The translations under genes were made by a program, and so were the position numbers. A stretch of 64,000 bases of DNA from Nocardia vinacea NBRC 16497. GTDB lineage: Bacteria; Actinomycetota; Actinomycetes; Mycobacteriales; Mycobacteriaceae. The DNA lies in contig NZ_BAGN01000422.1 of the NCBI RefSeq assembly GCF_000308835.1, forward strand, positions 16,436-80,435, in the 5' to 3' direction. Shown here piece after piece: positions 16,228-25,014 of the stretch. The notes beneath the pieces are model-generated. The model did no database searches. It had not been told where the DNA came from and saw only the letters and a program-made list of their open reading frames with translations. Numbering within the stretch: the stretch's first letter is position 1; every line of letters starts with the position of its first letter.

Positions 16228-19200
16228 GTGCCGGCAAATGTTCTGTTTTCGGAACAAATAAATTCTTCCGCCATTGTTTCCGAAGACGAATTATTCGATG
16301 ATTTCGCCCGGCACAACCGCCCCGGACTGGCTCGGCTGCTACGTGCGTGCCACCTGGATGTCGTGTATGTGAGTGCCGAAAGTGACCATCTGATCCGGCC
16401 GGATGGCACTCGGGTATTGGATCTTGTCGGCGGTTTCGGTGCGGCGCTGTTCGGGCACAACCATCCGGCGCTGGTGCGGGTGGCGACGGCCCGGCTGAAT
16501 CAGCAGACGCCGTTCGTCTCCCAGGGCAGTGTCCGGCCCGGGGCCGCGCGGCTTGCCCGAAGGCTTTCGGAGGCGGTGGCCGCGGGGAGCGGTCGCGAAT
16601 ACGTGGTGACGTTCGGGTCCACCGGTGCCGATGCGGTGGAGGCGGCGATCCGGCATGCGGCGGTGGCGCACGCCCGCGACCTCGGCGATCTCGAGACCGA
16701 ACTGCGGCGCACCCTGCGCCGGGTTCGGCGCGACGGTCTGCACGATGTTCGTCCGATTACCGTTGGCGACAACGGATCCGACGACGATGGCCAATCGGTC
16801 GCGGAGATTCTCACCGACTCGCTGCGCGAGGTCGACGAATTGCGGCGGCGCGGACCGGTTTTCGTCTCGCTGACCGGTGCCTTCCACGGCAAGACCGCCG
16901 GTGCGTTCGCCCTGACCGAGCACGCCGATACGCCCGCGGACCTGGTGGTGCCCGGTCCGGAGCGGCGCAGGCTCGACACATGGGAACCGGACGCGGTGGC
17001 GAATGCGTTCGCCGATGAACTGCGGCCGGTATGCCGGATCACCTTCGACGGCACGGGTCGGCCGGTGCGGTCATGGACCAGGATTTCGCCGATCGCCGCG
17101 GTATTCGCCGAGCCGATCCAGGGTGAGGGCGGCATCCGCGAGGTTCCGGCCGCGACCCTGCGGGCGTTGCGGGAGTTGGCCGATCGGCACACGGCGGCCC
17201 TGGTATTCGACGAGATCCAGTCGGGCATGGGGCGCACCGGAACCTTCCTCGCCGCATCGCCGTCGCAGGTGAGCGCGGACTACTACCTGCTCTCGAAATC
17301 GCTGGGCGGCGGGCTGGTGAAGATCTCGGCACTGCTGGTCGACCGGCAACGCTCGATCGCCGACTTCGGCCGGTACCACACATCGACCTTCGCCGATGAC
17401 GATCTGTCCTGCGCGGTTGCCGACGCCGCACTGGACCTGCTGCGGGACAACCAGATCCGCATCTGCGATACCGGCGCGCGGCTGCGCTCCCGGCTCGACG
17501 CGGTGGCACTGAGCTGGCCCAAGGAGATCGTCGCCGTGCGCGGGCGCGGGTTGCTGCAGGGCATCGAACTGTCACCACTGGAACCGACATCCGCGTTGCT
17601 GCGCGAGATCTGCGATCCGGAGCTGTTCGGATACGTGGTGGCGGGGTATCTGCTGCATGTCCACCGGATACGTATGCTGCCAACGCTTTCCGCACCGACG
17701 ACACTGCGCATCCAACCCTCTGCCTTCCTCGCCGACACGGAGCTCGATCGACTGACGGCAGCGCTCGACGATCTCGCCGCACTGCTGCACCGCGGCGACT
17801 ACGTCCGGCTGCTCGCACACTTGGCCGCACCGGTCACCACGAATTGGCCGGTGCCGGAACGCCGATCACCATCGCGGCGGCGCACCCACGACGTCGCCCG
17901 CGATTGGAACGCCCCGACCAGGGTGGTGTTCCTGGCCAATCTGCCCGATGCCGCGGATCTGCGCAGATTCGCACCGGAATTGGCCGAATGGTCCGACGGC
18001 CGATTCGCCGCACTGGTCGAACGGCTGCGCGGGGTGGCCGAACCCTTCGAACTGACCAGACAGCTCGTCACGTCGCCGACCGGCGCCGTGGTCGAGGTAT
18101 GCCTGATCGCGGTGCCGATTTCGGCCGAGCAGATCATCGAATGCCAGCGGGCCGGACATCGCGCCTGGTTGCGTGATCTTGTGCTGGAGGCGGTCGATCA
18201 GGCAATTGCCCTGGGCGCCAGCATAATCGGACTCGGCGGGTACACGTCCATCGTCACCGACGCCTCGCGCGATGTCGTGGAGGACACCGTCAAGGTGACC
18301 TCGGGCAATTCGCTCACCGCGGCCTGCGCCTACGAGGTGGCTCGTGCCGAACTCGCCCGCCTCGAACCGGGCATGCGCCGGATCGGCATCCTCGGCGCGC
18401 TCGGCAACATCGGCGCGGTGATGGCGGAACTGCTTGCGCCGCTCGCGGATTCGGTGACCCTCGTCGGACGCGCCGGATCGGCGTCCCGGCTCGAGCGGGT
18501 GGCCGCGGGCCTGCCCGGCGCGGTGACGGTCAGTGAGGACCTGACCGCGCTGCGTACCTGTCGCATCGTCCTCACCGCCACGAATTCGGCCGTGCCAGTG
18601 GTCACCGCCGATGTACTGGCCGACGACCATCCGGTGCTCGTGGTCGATCTCGCGGTCCCCGGCGATGTGGATCTTGCGGTGCCCCAGCAACCGAATATCA
18701 CCCTGGTCTCCGGCGGGCGCATGGCGCTGCCGCTCGGCCAGACACCCCCGTTTCCCGAAACCGGGCTGCCCGCCGGGGTCGTCTACGCGTGTATGGCCGA
18801 AACCGTTCTACTCGGTTTCGAACCGCGCACCGCGAGTCCGTCCTACGGCGGCCTGACCGCGGCAGGCGTACGCGCCGCCCGCGACCTGGCCGCCCGTCAC
18901 GATGTGCGCCCGGTTCTGCTTCCGACAGGAGCTCCAACCGTGTCCGAAACTCCCACCGCAGCCACCCCCGTCCCGATGTTCCTCGGTGCGGCCGATTTCG
19001 CACCGGACCGCGCCGGCGGCAAGGCGGGCACCCTGCACGAATTGATCGTGGCCGGATTCGAGGTGCCGCCCGGATTCGTCGTCACGGCCGATCTCGACCT
19101 GGCCGAGGTATCCGATGATGATCTGACCGGCTGGGTACGAGCGCTGGGCGGCTTCCCGGTCGCCGCGCGTTCGAGCGGCGTACTCGAAGACCTCGACGAC

Positions 19201-22200
19201 GCGAGCTTTGCCGGTCAGTACGAGTCGTACCTCGATATCACCGATGTCGCGGCCTTGCGCGTTCATATCGAGCAGTGCCGAGAATCGGTGCACAACGAGC
19301 GAGTTCGCACCTACCTGGCCCGGCGCGGCTATCACGAGGCCGGCGCGTCGGTCGCCGTTCTGGTGCAGCGCATGGTCGACGCGCGTTGTGCCGGTGTCGG
19401 TTTCAGCATCGACGCGCTCACCGGCATCGAGGACCACGCGGTCGTCGAAGCCTGCCGGGGACTGGGCGAACGACTCGTCTCCGGACATGTCACACCGACC
19501 AGATACACGCTGCGACTGTTCGACGGCACGGTGGTCGAGCGGGATGCGGGCGATGAGGATGTCGAGCTGAATCGCACCGCCACAGCCGAACTCGCCGCCC
19601 TCATGCTCGCGGTGCAGGCGCACCGGCACCGCCCGCAGGACATCGAATGGGCCATCGACGGCGACGGAAAGCTGTGGCTGCTACAGGCGCGGGCCATTAC
19701 CGCGATCAGCTGGCGCACCGATATCGACCAGTTCTCCGACGCGGATCTGCGCGACGGCGGCGTCTCGGCACGGGTCTGCACGCCGATGATGTTCTCGTTG
19801 TACGACAACGCCTTCCAGTACTCGATGCAGCAGTTCTTCGAACGGTTGAAGCTCGCCGAACCAGGCGCGGAACCGGACTGGATGGCCATGTACTACGGCC
19901 GCGCCTACTGGAATGTCAGCGCGGTGAAGAAGTGCTTCTTCCGCATTCCCGGCTTCGACGAGCAGCATTTCGACGACGACCTCGGTGTGCTCAACGACTA
20001 CGGGCCCGACGGTCCGCACCGCACTCCGACGAATGCGAAGACCATTGCCAGGGCGCTGCCCGCGGCGCTGGCCGTGCAGAAGAGCTACCGGGATCAACTG
20101 GCGGCGGTCGATGCGTTCGCGGCGGAATGGCCGCCGAAATACGCGGTGTGGCGAGAGCGAGTACGCGAACTGCCGCACACCGACGAGGCCACCTTCGTCG
20201 CGGATCTGGCGGACTGCCTGCTCACCTTCCACGCCGCCACCGAGCGCACCTACTTCACCACCATCTACAACAACTCCAGCGTCCAGACCGACTTCAAGCA
20301 ACTGCTCGATAAGGTGGATGCGGCGACCGACGGGACCACCTCGGCCATCGACTTGATGGGCGGGCTCGCCGATATCAGCCATATGCAGATGCAGCGCGGC
20401 ATCGTCGAATTGCACAGGGTGGCAGGCGATCACGGCCTGGACAGTCCCGAATGGACGAAGGCGCTCGATGCCTTCCTCGACGAGCAGGGCTTCCACGCCG
20501 ACGCGGAACTGGATCTCACCAGCCCGCGCTGGTCGGAGGCGCCCGAGCGGGTGCGCTCGATGATCGCGGTCATGCTCGAACACGGCACCCCGCCCGCGGA
20601 TCCCGATGTGACGCTGGTGGATCAGCGTAAACGCTACGAGAACGAGCTCGCCGCGGTGCGCGCCCGGGTGCGGGCCAAGCCGCTGGCGCGGGTGAAACAC
20701 GCCAAGGCATTGGATAAGCAGATCGAGCGGATGCGCCGGTATCTCGTCGCGCGCGAACGCATGCGGGAGTTTTCCTCGCAGTGCTATGCCATTGTGCGCG
20801 CGTATGTCGTGGAGGCCGGGGTGCGCTTAGCTGCGGCCGGCACGCTCGAGCAGGCCGATGATGTGTTCCAGCTGTCGATCCACGAGCTGTGTGATCTCGC
20901 GGCCGGGCGGGCGGATATCTCGACGCTCGCACCGCAGATCGCTTATCGCCGTGCGGTTTACGCAGGCTATCGGGATCTGGTGCCACCGCATGAGCTGGGT
21001 GGTGGTGTCACGGTGGGCGCGGTCCGCGAGATCGGCGACGGCGATCTGACCGGGCTGGGTTGCAGTCCGGGCATCGCGGAGGGCGCCGCGCGGGTGATCA
21101 CTTCGCTGGCCGATATCGACCAGCTGCGCGAGGGCGACATCCTCGTCACCCGGTTCACCGATCCGGGGTGGACGCCTGCCCTCGGGCTGGTTGCGGCGGT
21201 GGTGACCGAGGTGGGCGGGATGCTCTCGCATGCGGCGGTTATCGGGCGCGAGTACGGAATACCGGCGGTGCTGAATGTCGCGGGTGCGACGACGGCGGTG
21301 CGCTCCGGTCAGCGGATTCGGGTCGACGGCGGGGCGGGAGTCATCAGCGTGCTGGAGACTGCGTCCGAGCTGATTGCGCCGCCGTCCGGTCAAGACGACC
21401 ACGCGCAACGACTCGATGTCGGCGCCGTCGCGGAGCCGAGGCGCCCGCGGCCGGTCTCCGACGAGCCGCCGATCCCGGAATCGGAAGAGCCCACCGCGCC
21501 TGCGGTGCCGTTACGGCCAACTGAGCCCAAGCAAAAACCCCAGCCTCCGGAGCACCCACGCCCGGCGGCCGCCAGAACGGATGAACCACTGACCGCACGC
21601 AAACGCCTGATCTGCATCGCCGGTGCCGACGGATCGGGTAAGACCACCCAGGTGGCCCGCATCGCCGCGGAATTCGAGGCGCAGGGCCAAAGCGTTGCCG
21701 CCGTGACCATTTGGGACGCATTCCTGGATCCGAAGGTCTCCTCGAAGCTGCCGTGGCGCAGTCCGGCCGAGATCTACGGCTACCTGAAACTGCTGTCCCC
21801 GCTGAGTCGCGCGCATTTCCTGTTCCATGCCATGCAGCTGTCCTTCGACCTCGCCGCCGAACGCGGCCCGGACATCCTGCTGGCAAATGCCTACTGGTAC
21901 AAGTACTTCGCCACCGAGGTCGCACACGGCGGCGATCCGGCGGTGCTGCGCAAGCTGGCGTCGGGATTCCCGGAACCGGACCGCACCTTCTACCTCGCGG
22001 TGAGTCCGCAGGATGCGTTGGGGCGCAAGCAGTTGCGCAGCGACTACGAGAGCGGCTACGGCGACGAGGAGACCTTCCTGGCCTTCCAGCGGCGCAGTCA
22101 CGATGCGCTGGAAGCGTTGTCGGAGGAGTTCGGCTGGATCCGCCTGGACGGCACAGACACACCCGCCGACATCACGAAGGCTGTGCTCGCCCAGTTGCGG

Positions 22201-22215
22201 GAGGACGACCGGTGA
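16228..22215 (+). CDS. Giant fusion: class III aminotransferase, acyl-ACP-reductase-like, PEP-synthase-like, thymidylate-kinase-like
   Basis: A 1995-residue protein starting at GTG. Residues about 25-540 are a class III PLP aminotransferase (FDEIQSGMGRTG with Asp328, LSKSLGGG with Lys357). About 565-890 resembles cyanobacterial long-chain acyl-ACP reductase: GLGGYTSIV, VTSGNSLTAA, GILGALGNIG for NADPH, and YACMAETVLLGFE with Cys855 at the place of the catalytic Cys. About 910-1720 is a PEP-synthase/rifampin-phosphotransferase-like unit: ATP-grasp (GGKAGTLHEL, ARSSGVLEDLDDASFAGQ) and a swivelling domain with GGMLSHAAVIGREYGIP, His1668. A Pro-rich linker (about 1725-1785) leads to a thymidylate-kinase-like P-loop domain, GADGSGKTT at 1799-1807. 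I infer acyl-thioester to aldehyde to amine chemistry plus phosphoryl transfer. I do not know a described enzyme with this order. Confidence 0.88.
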   Translation: MPANVLFSEQINSSAIVSEDELFDDFARHNRPGLARLLRACHLDVVYVSAESDHLIRPDGTRVLDLVGGFGAALFGHNHPALVRVATARLNQQTPFVSQGSVRPGAARLARRLSEAVAAGSGREYVVTFGSTGADAVEAAIRHAAVAHARDLGDLETELRRTLRRVRRDGLHDVRPITVGDNGSDDDGQSVAEILTDSLREVDELRRRGPVFVSLTGAFHGKTAGAFALTEHADTPADLVVPGPERRRLDTWEPDAVANAFADELRPVCRITFDGTGRPVRSWTRISPIAAVFAEPIQGEGGIREVPAATLRALRELADRHTAALVFDEIQSGMGRTGTFLAASPSQVSADYYLLSKSLGGGLVKISALLVDRQRSIADFGRYHTSTFADDDLSCAVADAALDLLRDNQIRICDTGARLRSRLDAVALSWPKEIVAVRGRGLLQGIELSPLEPTSALLREICDPELFGYVVAGYLLHVHRIRMLPTLSAPTTLRIQPSAFLADTELDRLTAALDDLAALLHRGDYVRLLAHLAAPVTTNWPVPERRSPSRRRTHDVARDWNAPTRVVFLANLPDAADLRRFAPELAEWSDGRFAALVERLRGVAEPFELTRQLVTSPTGAVVEVCLIAVPISAEQIIECQRAGHRAWLRDLVLEAVDQAIALGASIIGLGGYTSIVTDASRDVVEDTVKVTSGNSLTAACAYEVARAELARLEPGMRRIGILGALGNIGAVMAELLAPLADSVTLVGRAGSASRLERVAAGLPGAVTVSEDLTALRTCRIVLTATNSAVPVVTADVLADDHPVLVVDLAVPGDVDLAVPQQPNITLVSGGRMALPLGQTPPFPETGLPAGVVYACMAETVLLGFEPRTASPSYGGLTAAGVRAARDLAARHDVRPVLLPTGAPTVSETPTAATPVPMFLGAADFAPDRAGGKAGTLHELIVAGFEVPPGFVVTADLDLAEVSDDDLTGWVRALGGFPVAARSSGVLEDLDDASFAGQYESYLDITDVAALRVHIEQCRESVHNERVRTYLARRGYHEAGASVAVLVQRMVDARCAGVGFSIDALTGIEDHAVVEACRGLGERLVSGHVTPTRYTLRLFDGTVVERDAGDEDVELNRTATAELAALMLAVQAHRHRPQDIEWAIDGDGKLWLLQARAITAISWRTDIDQFSDADLRDGGVSARVCTPMMFSLYDNAFQYSMQQFFERLKLAEPGAEPDWMAMYYGRAYWNVSAVKKCFFRIPGFDEQHFDDDLGVLNDYGPDGPHRTPTNAKTIARALPAALAVQKSYRDQLAAVDAFAAEWPPKYAVWRERVRELPHTDEATFVADLADCLLTFHAATERTYFTTIYNNSSVQTDFKQLLDKVDAATDGTTSAIDLMGGLADISHMQMQRGIVELHRVAGDHGLDSPEWTKALDAFLDEQGFHADAELDLTSPRWSEAPERVRSMIAVMLEHGTPPADPDVTLVDQRKRYENELAAVRARVRAKPLARVKHAKALDKQIERMRRYLVARERMREFSSQCYAIVRAYVVEAGVRLAAAGTLEQADDVFQLSIHELCDLAAGRADISTLAPQIAYRRAVYAGYRDLVPPHELGGGVTVGAVREIGDGDLTGLGCSPGIAEGAARVITSLADIDQLREGDILVTRFTDPGWTPALGLVAAVVTEVGGMLSHAAVIGREYGIPAVLNVAGATTAVRSGQRIRVDGGAGVISVLETASELIAPPSGQDDHAQRLDVGAVAEPRRPRPVSDEPPIPESEEPTAPAVPLRPTEPKQKPQPPEHPRPAAARTDEPLTARKRLICIAGADGSGKTTQVARIAAEFEAQGQSVAAVTIWDAFLDPKVSSKLPWRSPAEIYGYLKLLSPLSRAHFLFHAMQLSFDLAAERGPDILLANAYWYKYFATEVAHGGDPAVLRKLASGFPEPDRTFYLAVSPQDALGRKQLRSDYESGYGDEETFLAFQRRSHDALEALSEEFGWIRLDGTDTPADITKAVLAQLREDDR

Positions 22216-23051
22216 CCCGTCGCGTCGCGATTGTCGGCATCGACGGTGCCGGCAAGTCCTCGGTCATGGCACGGTTGCGCGAATTGGCTCCGGGCGCAGG
22301 CGCTTTCGCCTCGATGACCTGTCCGGACTTCCACAACACCCGGAATGTGCCGCTGACGGACCTATCCGAGCAGCTCAAGGCCTTCAGCGTCGGATGCGAT
22401 GAAATCGGCAGCCTGGAAATGAAGGCCACCGCGATGTATCTGCAGATGACGCTGTTCGGTCCGGTGGAGCGGCACTTCCTGACCACCTGGTCACCGGATG
22501 TGCTGGTATTCGAACGGCATCCGCTGATCGAATTGCTGGTCTACGGGCCGCTGTATGTCGCGCTGGCCCGCCCCGAATGGAACGGTCACGATCGCGCCGA
22601 GGAGATCACGGCCGCGCTGGAGCGCCACCGGCCGGGCACGTTCGAGGACATCCTCGCCTGGCAGCGGTCGGAATCCACGCGTCTGGGCAGTTCCCCGGAT
22701 ATCTGGGAGCTGCTGTCGGAGATCGCGGATCTGGTGCGCCGGGACGTGACCGAATCCGTCCCCGGCTTCGCCGACCGCTTTCGTACCACACTGCCCGACG
22801 CGGTGCTCTGGCTGGACGCACCGCCGGAACAGGCAGCGGCACGGTGTGCGGAACGTTCGGGGAACGGGCCGAAGGAGGCCCATGAAACAGCAGAGCGGCT
22901 CGGAGCCCTGCGTGACGGATATCTACAGGTGCGCGACACCCTCGCGGTGGCCTTCCCCGAAGTGGGATTCCACCGCATCGACACCGGCGACGGCGTCGAT
23001 CTCGAGGAGTCGGTCCGCGCCTGCGTGACGGAAGGGAAGTTACTCGGGTGA
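22212..23051 (+). CDS. Thymidylate-kinase-like P-loop kinase, stand-alone
   Basis: A 279-residue protein starting VTRRVAIVGIDGAGKSSVM, whose GIDGAGKSS is a Walker A motif of the thymidylate kinase type. The aromatic/Arg-containing middle (VFERHPLIELLVYGPLY) corresponds to the DRY/DRW lid-substrate region. It is a paralogue of the last domain of the giant protein rather than a normal Tmk, which is about 210 residues and strongly conserved. GTG 22212 overlaps the previous stop; the long upstream frame is a shadow. Such kinase-like proteins in biosynthetic loci often phosphorylate a pathway intermediate, not dTMP. Confidence 0.8.
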   Translation: MTRRVAIVGIDGAGKSSVMARLRELAPGAGAFASMTCPDFHNTRNVPLTDLSEQLKAFSVGCDEIGSLEMKATAMYLQMTLFGPVERHFLTTWSPDVLVFERHPLIELLVYGPLYVALARPEWNGHDRAEEITAALERHRPGTFEDILAWQRSESTRLGSSPDIWELLSEIADLVRRDVTESVPGFADRFRTTLPDAVLWLDAPPEQAAARCAERSGNGPKEAHETAERLGALRDGYLQVRDTLAVAFPEVGFHRIDTGDGVDLEESVRACVTEGKLLG

Positions 23052-23302
23052 GTACACAGGCAGATACCCCGGCCACCGAGATCGAGGCGCGGGTGCGCGC
23101 CATTGTCGGTGAGGTGCTGTGGGTTTCGGCGGACGAGATCGACGCGTCCGCGCAATTGATCGACTACGGACTGGATTCGCCGACCGCGATCGAGCTGACC
23201 ATTCAGCTGGAGCAGGCATTCGGCATCGTCATACCGGAAGATGCTGCGGCACAGTTGAATACGGTCGGCGAGATCGTGCGATACGTGCGGGGTGAGCAGT
23301 GA
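23048..23302 (+). CDS. Acyl carrier protein 2
   Basis: An 84-residue carrier protein with DYGLDSPTAIELTIQLEQAFGI; Ser44 is the phosphopantetheine site. GTG 23048 overlaps the kinase stop. It immediately precedes the acyl-AMP ligase, overlapping it by four bases, so it is the most likely acceptor of the acyl chain that ligase activates. It differs clearly from ACP 1, which suggests two carriers with separate substrates or stages. Confidence 0.9.
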   Translation: MSTQADTPATEIEARVRAIVGEVLWVSADEIDASAQLIDYGLDSPTAIELTIQLEQAFGIVIPEDAAAQLNTVGEIVRYVRGEQ

Positions 23303-25014
23303 CGGAATTGGTTCCCCAGCATCCGACGATCGTGCACGCGCTGATGGCCAACGCCGAGCTTGGTGCATCGGCACCGTCCACGATTTTCGTTCCGGAGCGC
23401 GGCGACGCCGACGGTGAAATCGCCTGGCGACACGAAGATCTCGCGGCCGCCGCGGGACGCACCGCGGCCGCACTGTCCGCCGAGGGGGTCGAGCCGGGAG
23501 ATCGGGTGATGCTGTGCCTGCCCACCTCGCCGGAGTTCGTCACGGCGTTCTTCGGTGCGCTGGTGCTCGGCGCGGTGCCGACCGCGGTGGCGACGCCGGG
23601 CGGGTTCGGGTCGGCGGATATCTTCCGCGACAAGTTCACTCGGCTGCTCGGCTATCTGGAACCCGCAGCGGTTGTCGCGACGCGGTCGGTGCTCGCAGGG
23701 GGAGCACTGCCGGACACCGTCGCCGCCATTGATGGCGATGTGCTGCACGCCTGGGCTTGTTCGCCGGACGCGCCGACGCTGGCGCCCAGACTTCCCGAAC
23801 CGGGAGATCTGGCGTTCATCCAGGCGACCTCCGGCTCGACGGGAACACCGAAAGGTGTGCAGATCACCCACGCGAATCTGGCTGCCAACTGCGAACAGAT
23901 CGCACAGGCCGCCGCGATGGGAGCGGGCGACACCTGGGTCGGCTGGCTGCCGCTACACCACGATATGGGGCTGATCGGCGGATTCCTGACGCCGGTATTC
24001 CGTGGCATCGATGCGGTGCTCATGCCGCCGAGCCGATTCCTGCGCAGTCCGGGGGATTGGCTGCGTGCGGTCAGCCGGTATCGCGGAACATTCACGGCGG
24101 CACCGAATTTCGCATACGGATATGCGGCCGCCCGGGTTACCGACGCCGAACTCGACGGCGTCGATCTGTCGAGCTGGCGGTTCCTGTTCTGCGGCGCGGA
24201 GCCGATCCATCCGCCGACCGTGCAGAGTTTCGTCGACCGGTTCGCGGCCTGGGGACTGCCGAAGGATGCATTGGTGCCCTGCTATGGCATGGCCGAGGCA
24301 TCCCTCGCGGTCACCGTGAACCGCCCGCACGCGCCGGTCGCCTACGACTCGGTGTCGCGCCGCGCGCTCACCGGAAACGGTGTGGCCCTGGACATTCCGG
24401 AAGACGACCGCGATGTGATGCATATCGTCGACTGCGGCGCACCGCTGCCCGGTACCGAGGTACGCATCCTCGACGAGGACGGCGCGGTGTGCGGTTCGGA
24501 CGTGGTCGGCCGCATTCAATTCCGCGGCCCATCGATGACCATCGGTTACTTCCGGCTGCCCGAAGAGACCGCGGCCGCCACTCGGGACGGTTGGTGGGAC
24601 ACCGGTGATATCGGCTACTTGCGCGACGGCAGGCTGCGCATCACCGGCAGGCATAAGGACCTGATCATCATCCGCGGCGCGAACTACCTGCCCACCGATT
24701 TCGAGCTCGCCGCACAGGAAGTCGCGGGTGTGCGCCTCGGTGGTGTCGCGGCCGTCGGTCATGCCGATACCCGAGGGCTCTCGGAGGAACTGCATCTCAT
24801 TGTCGAATCGGGTGCGGAGGCGACCGAGCACGATGCGTTGCGCCGAGCGGTGCGAGTCGCGGTGAGTAAGCGCACCGGTGTGCTGCCCGCCGGGGTTCGG
24901 GTGGTGCCGCCGCGCAGCATTCCGAAGACCACGAGCGGAAAGGTGCAGCGAGCCGAGGCCAGGCGGCTTTTCCTGGCCGAGGACGATCTGGTCGGTGCCG
25001 GAGGCGCGGCATGA
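23299..25014 (+). CDS. Fatty acyl-AMP ligase (FAAL-like)
   Basis: A 571-residue ANL-superfamily adenylating enzyme. Motifs: QATSGSTGTPKGVQITHANL (P-loop), WLPLHHDMGLIGGFLTPVFRG and TAAPNFAYGYAA, which are characteristic of FAAL rather than acyl-CoA ligases, CGAEPI, CYGMAEASLAVTV, WWDTGDIGYLRDGRLRITGRHKD and the C-terminal Lys in PKTTSGKVQRAE. FAALs form an acyl-adenylate and pass the acyl group to an ACP, here presumably ACP 2. GTG 23299 overlaps the ACP stop and ATG of the P450 overlaps its own stop, so the three are translationally coupled. The fatty acid chain length cannot be read from sequence. Confidence 0.88.
   Translation: MTELVPQHPTIVHALMANAELGASAPSTIFVPERGDADGEIAWRHEDLAAAAGRTAAALSAEGVEPGDRVMLCLPTSPEFVTAFFGALVLGAVPTAVATPGGFGSADIFRDKFTRLLGYLEPAAVVATRSVLAGGALPDTVAAIDGDVLHAWACSPDAPTLAPRLPEPGDLAFIQATSGSTGTPKGVQITHANLAANCEQIAQAAAMGAGDTWVGWLPLHHDMGLIGGFLTPVFRGIDAVLMPPSRFLRSPGDWLRAVSRYRGTFTAAPNFAYGYAAARVTDAELDGVDLSSWRFLFCGAEPIHPPTVQSFVDRFAAWGLPKDALVPCYGMAEASLAVTVNRPHAPVAYDSVSRRALTGNGVALDIPEDDRDVMHIVDCGAPLPGTEVRILDEDGAVCGSDVVGRIQFRGPSMTIGYFRLPEETAAATRDGWWDTGDIGYLRDGRLRITGRHKDLIIIRGANYLPTDFELAAQEVAGVRLGGVAAVGHADTRGLSEELHLIVESGAEATEHDALRRAVRVAVSKRTGVLPAGVRVVPPRSIPKTTSGKVQRAEARRLFLAEDDLVGAGGAA

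Noticed and set aside
22212..23051. Calling the P-loop protein a housekeeping thymidylate kinase
   Set aside because: It is longer than Tmk, lacks a clean DRY-type motif, and is a paralogue of the giant protein's last domain.
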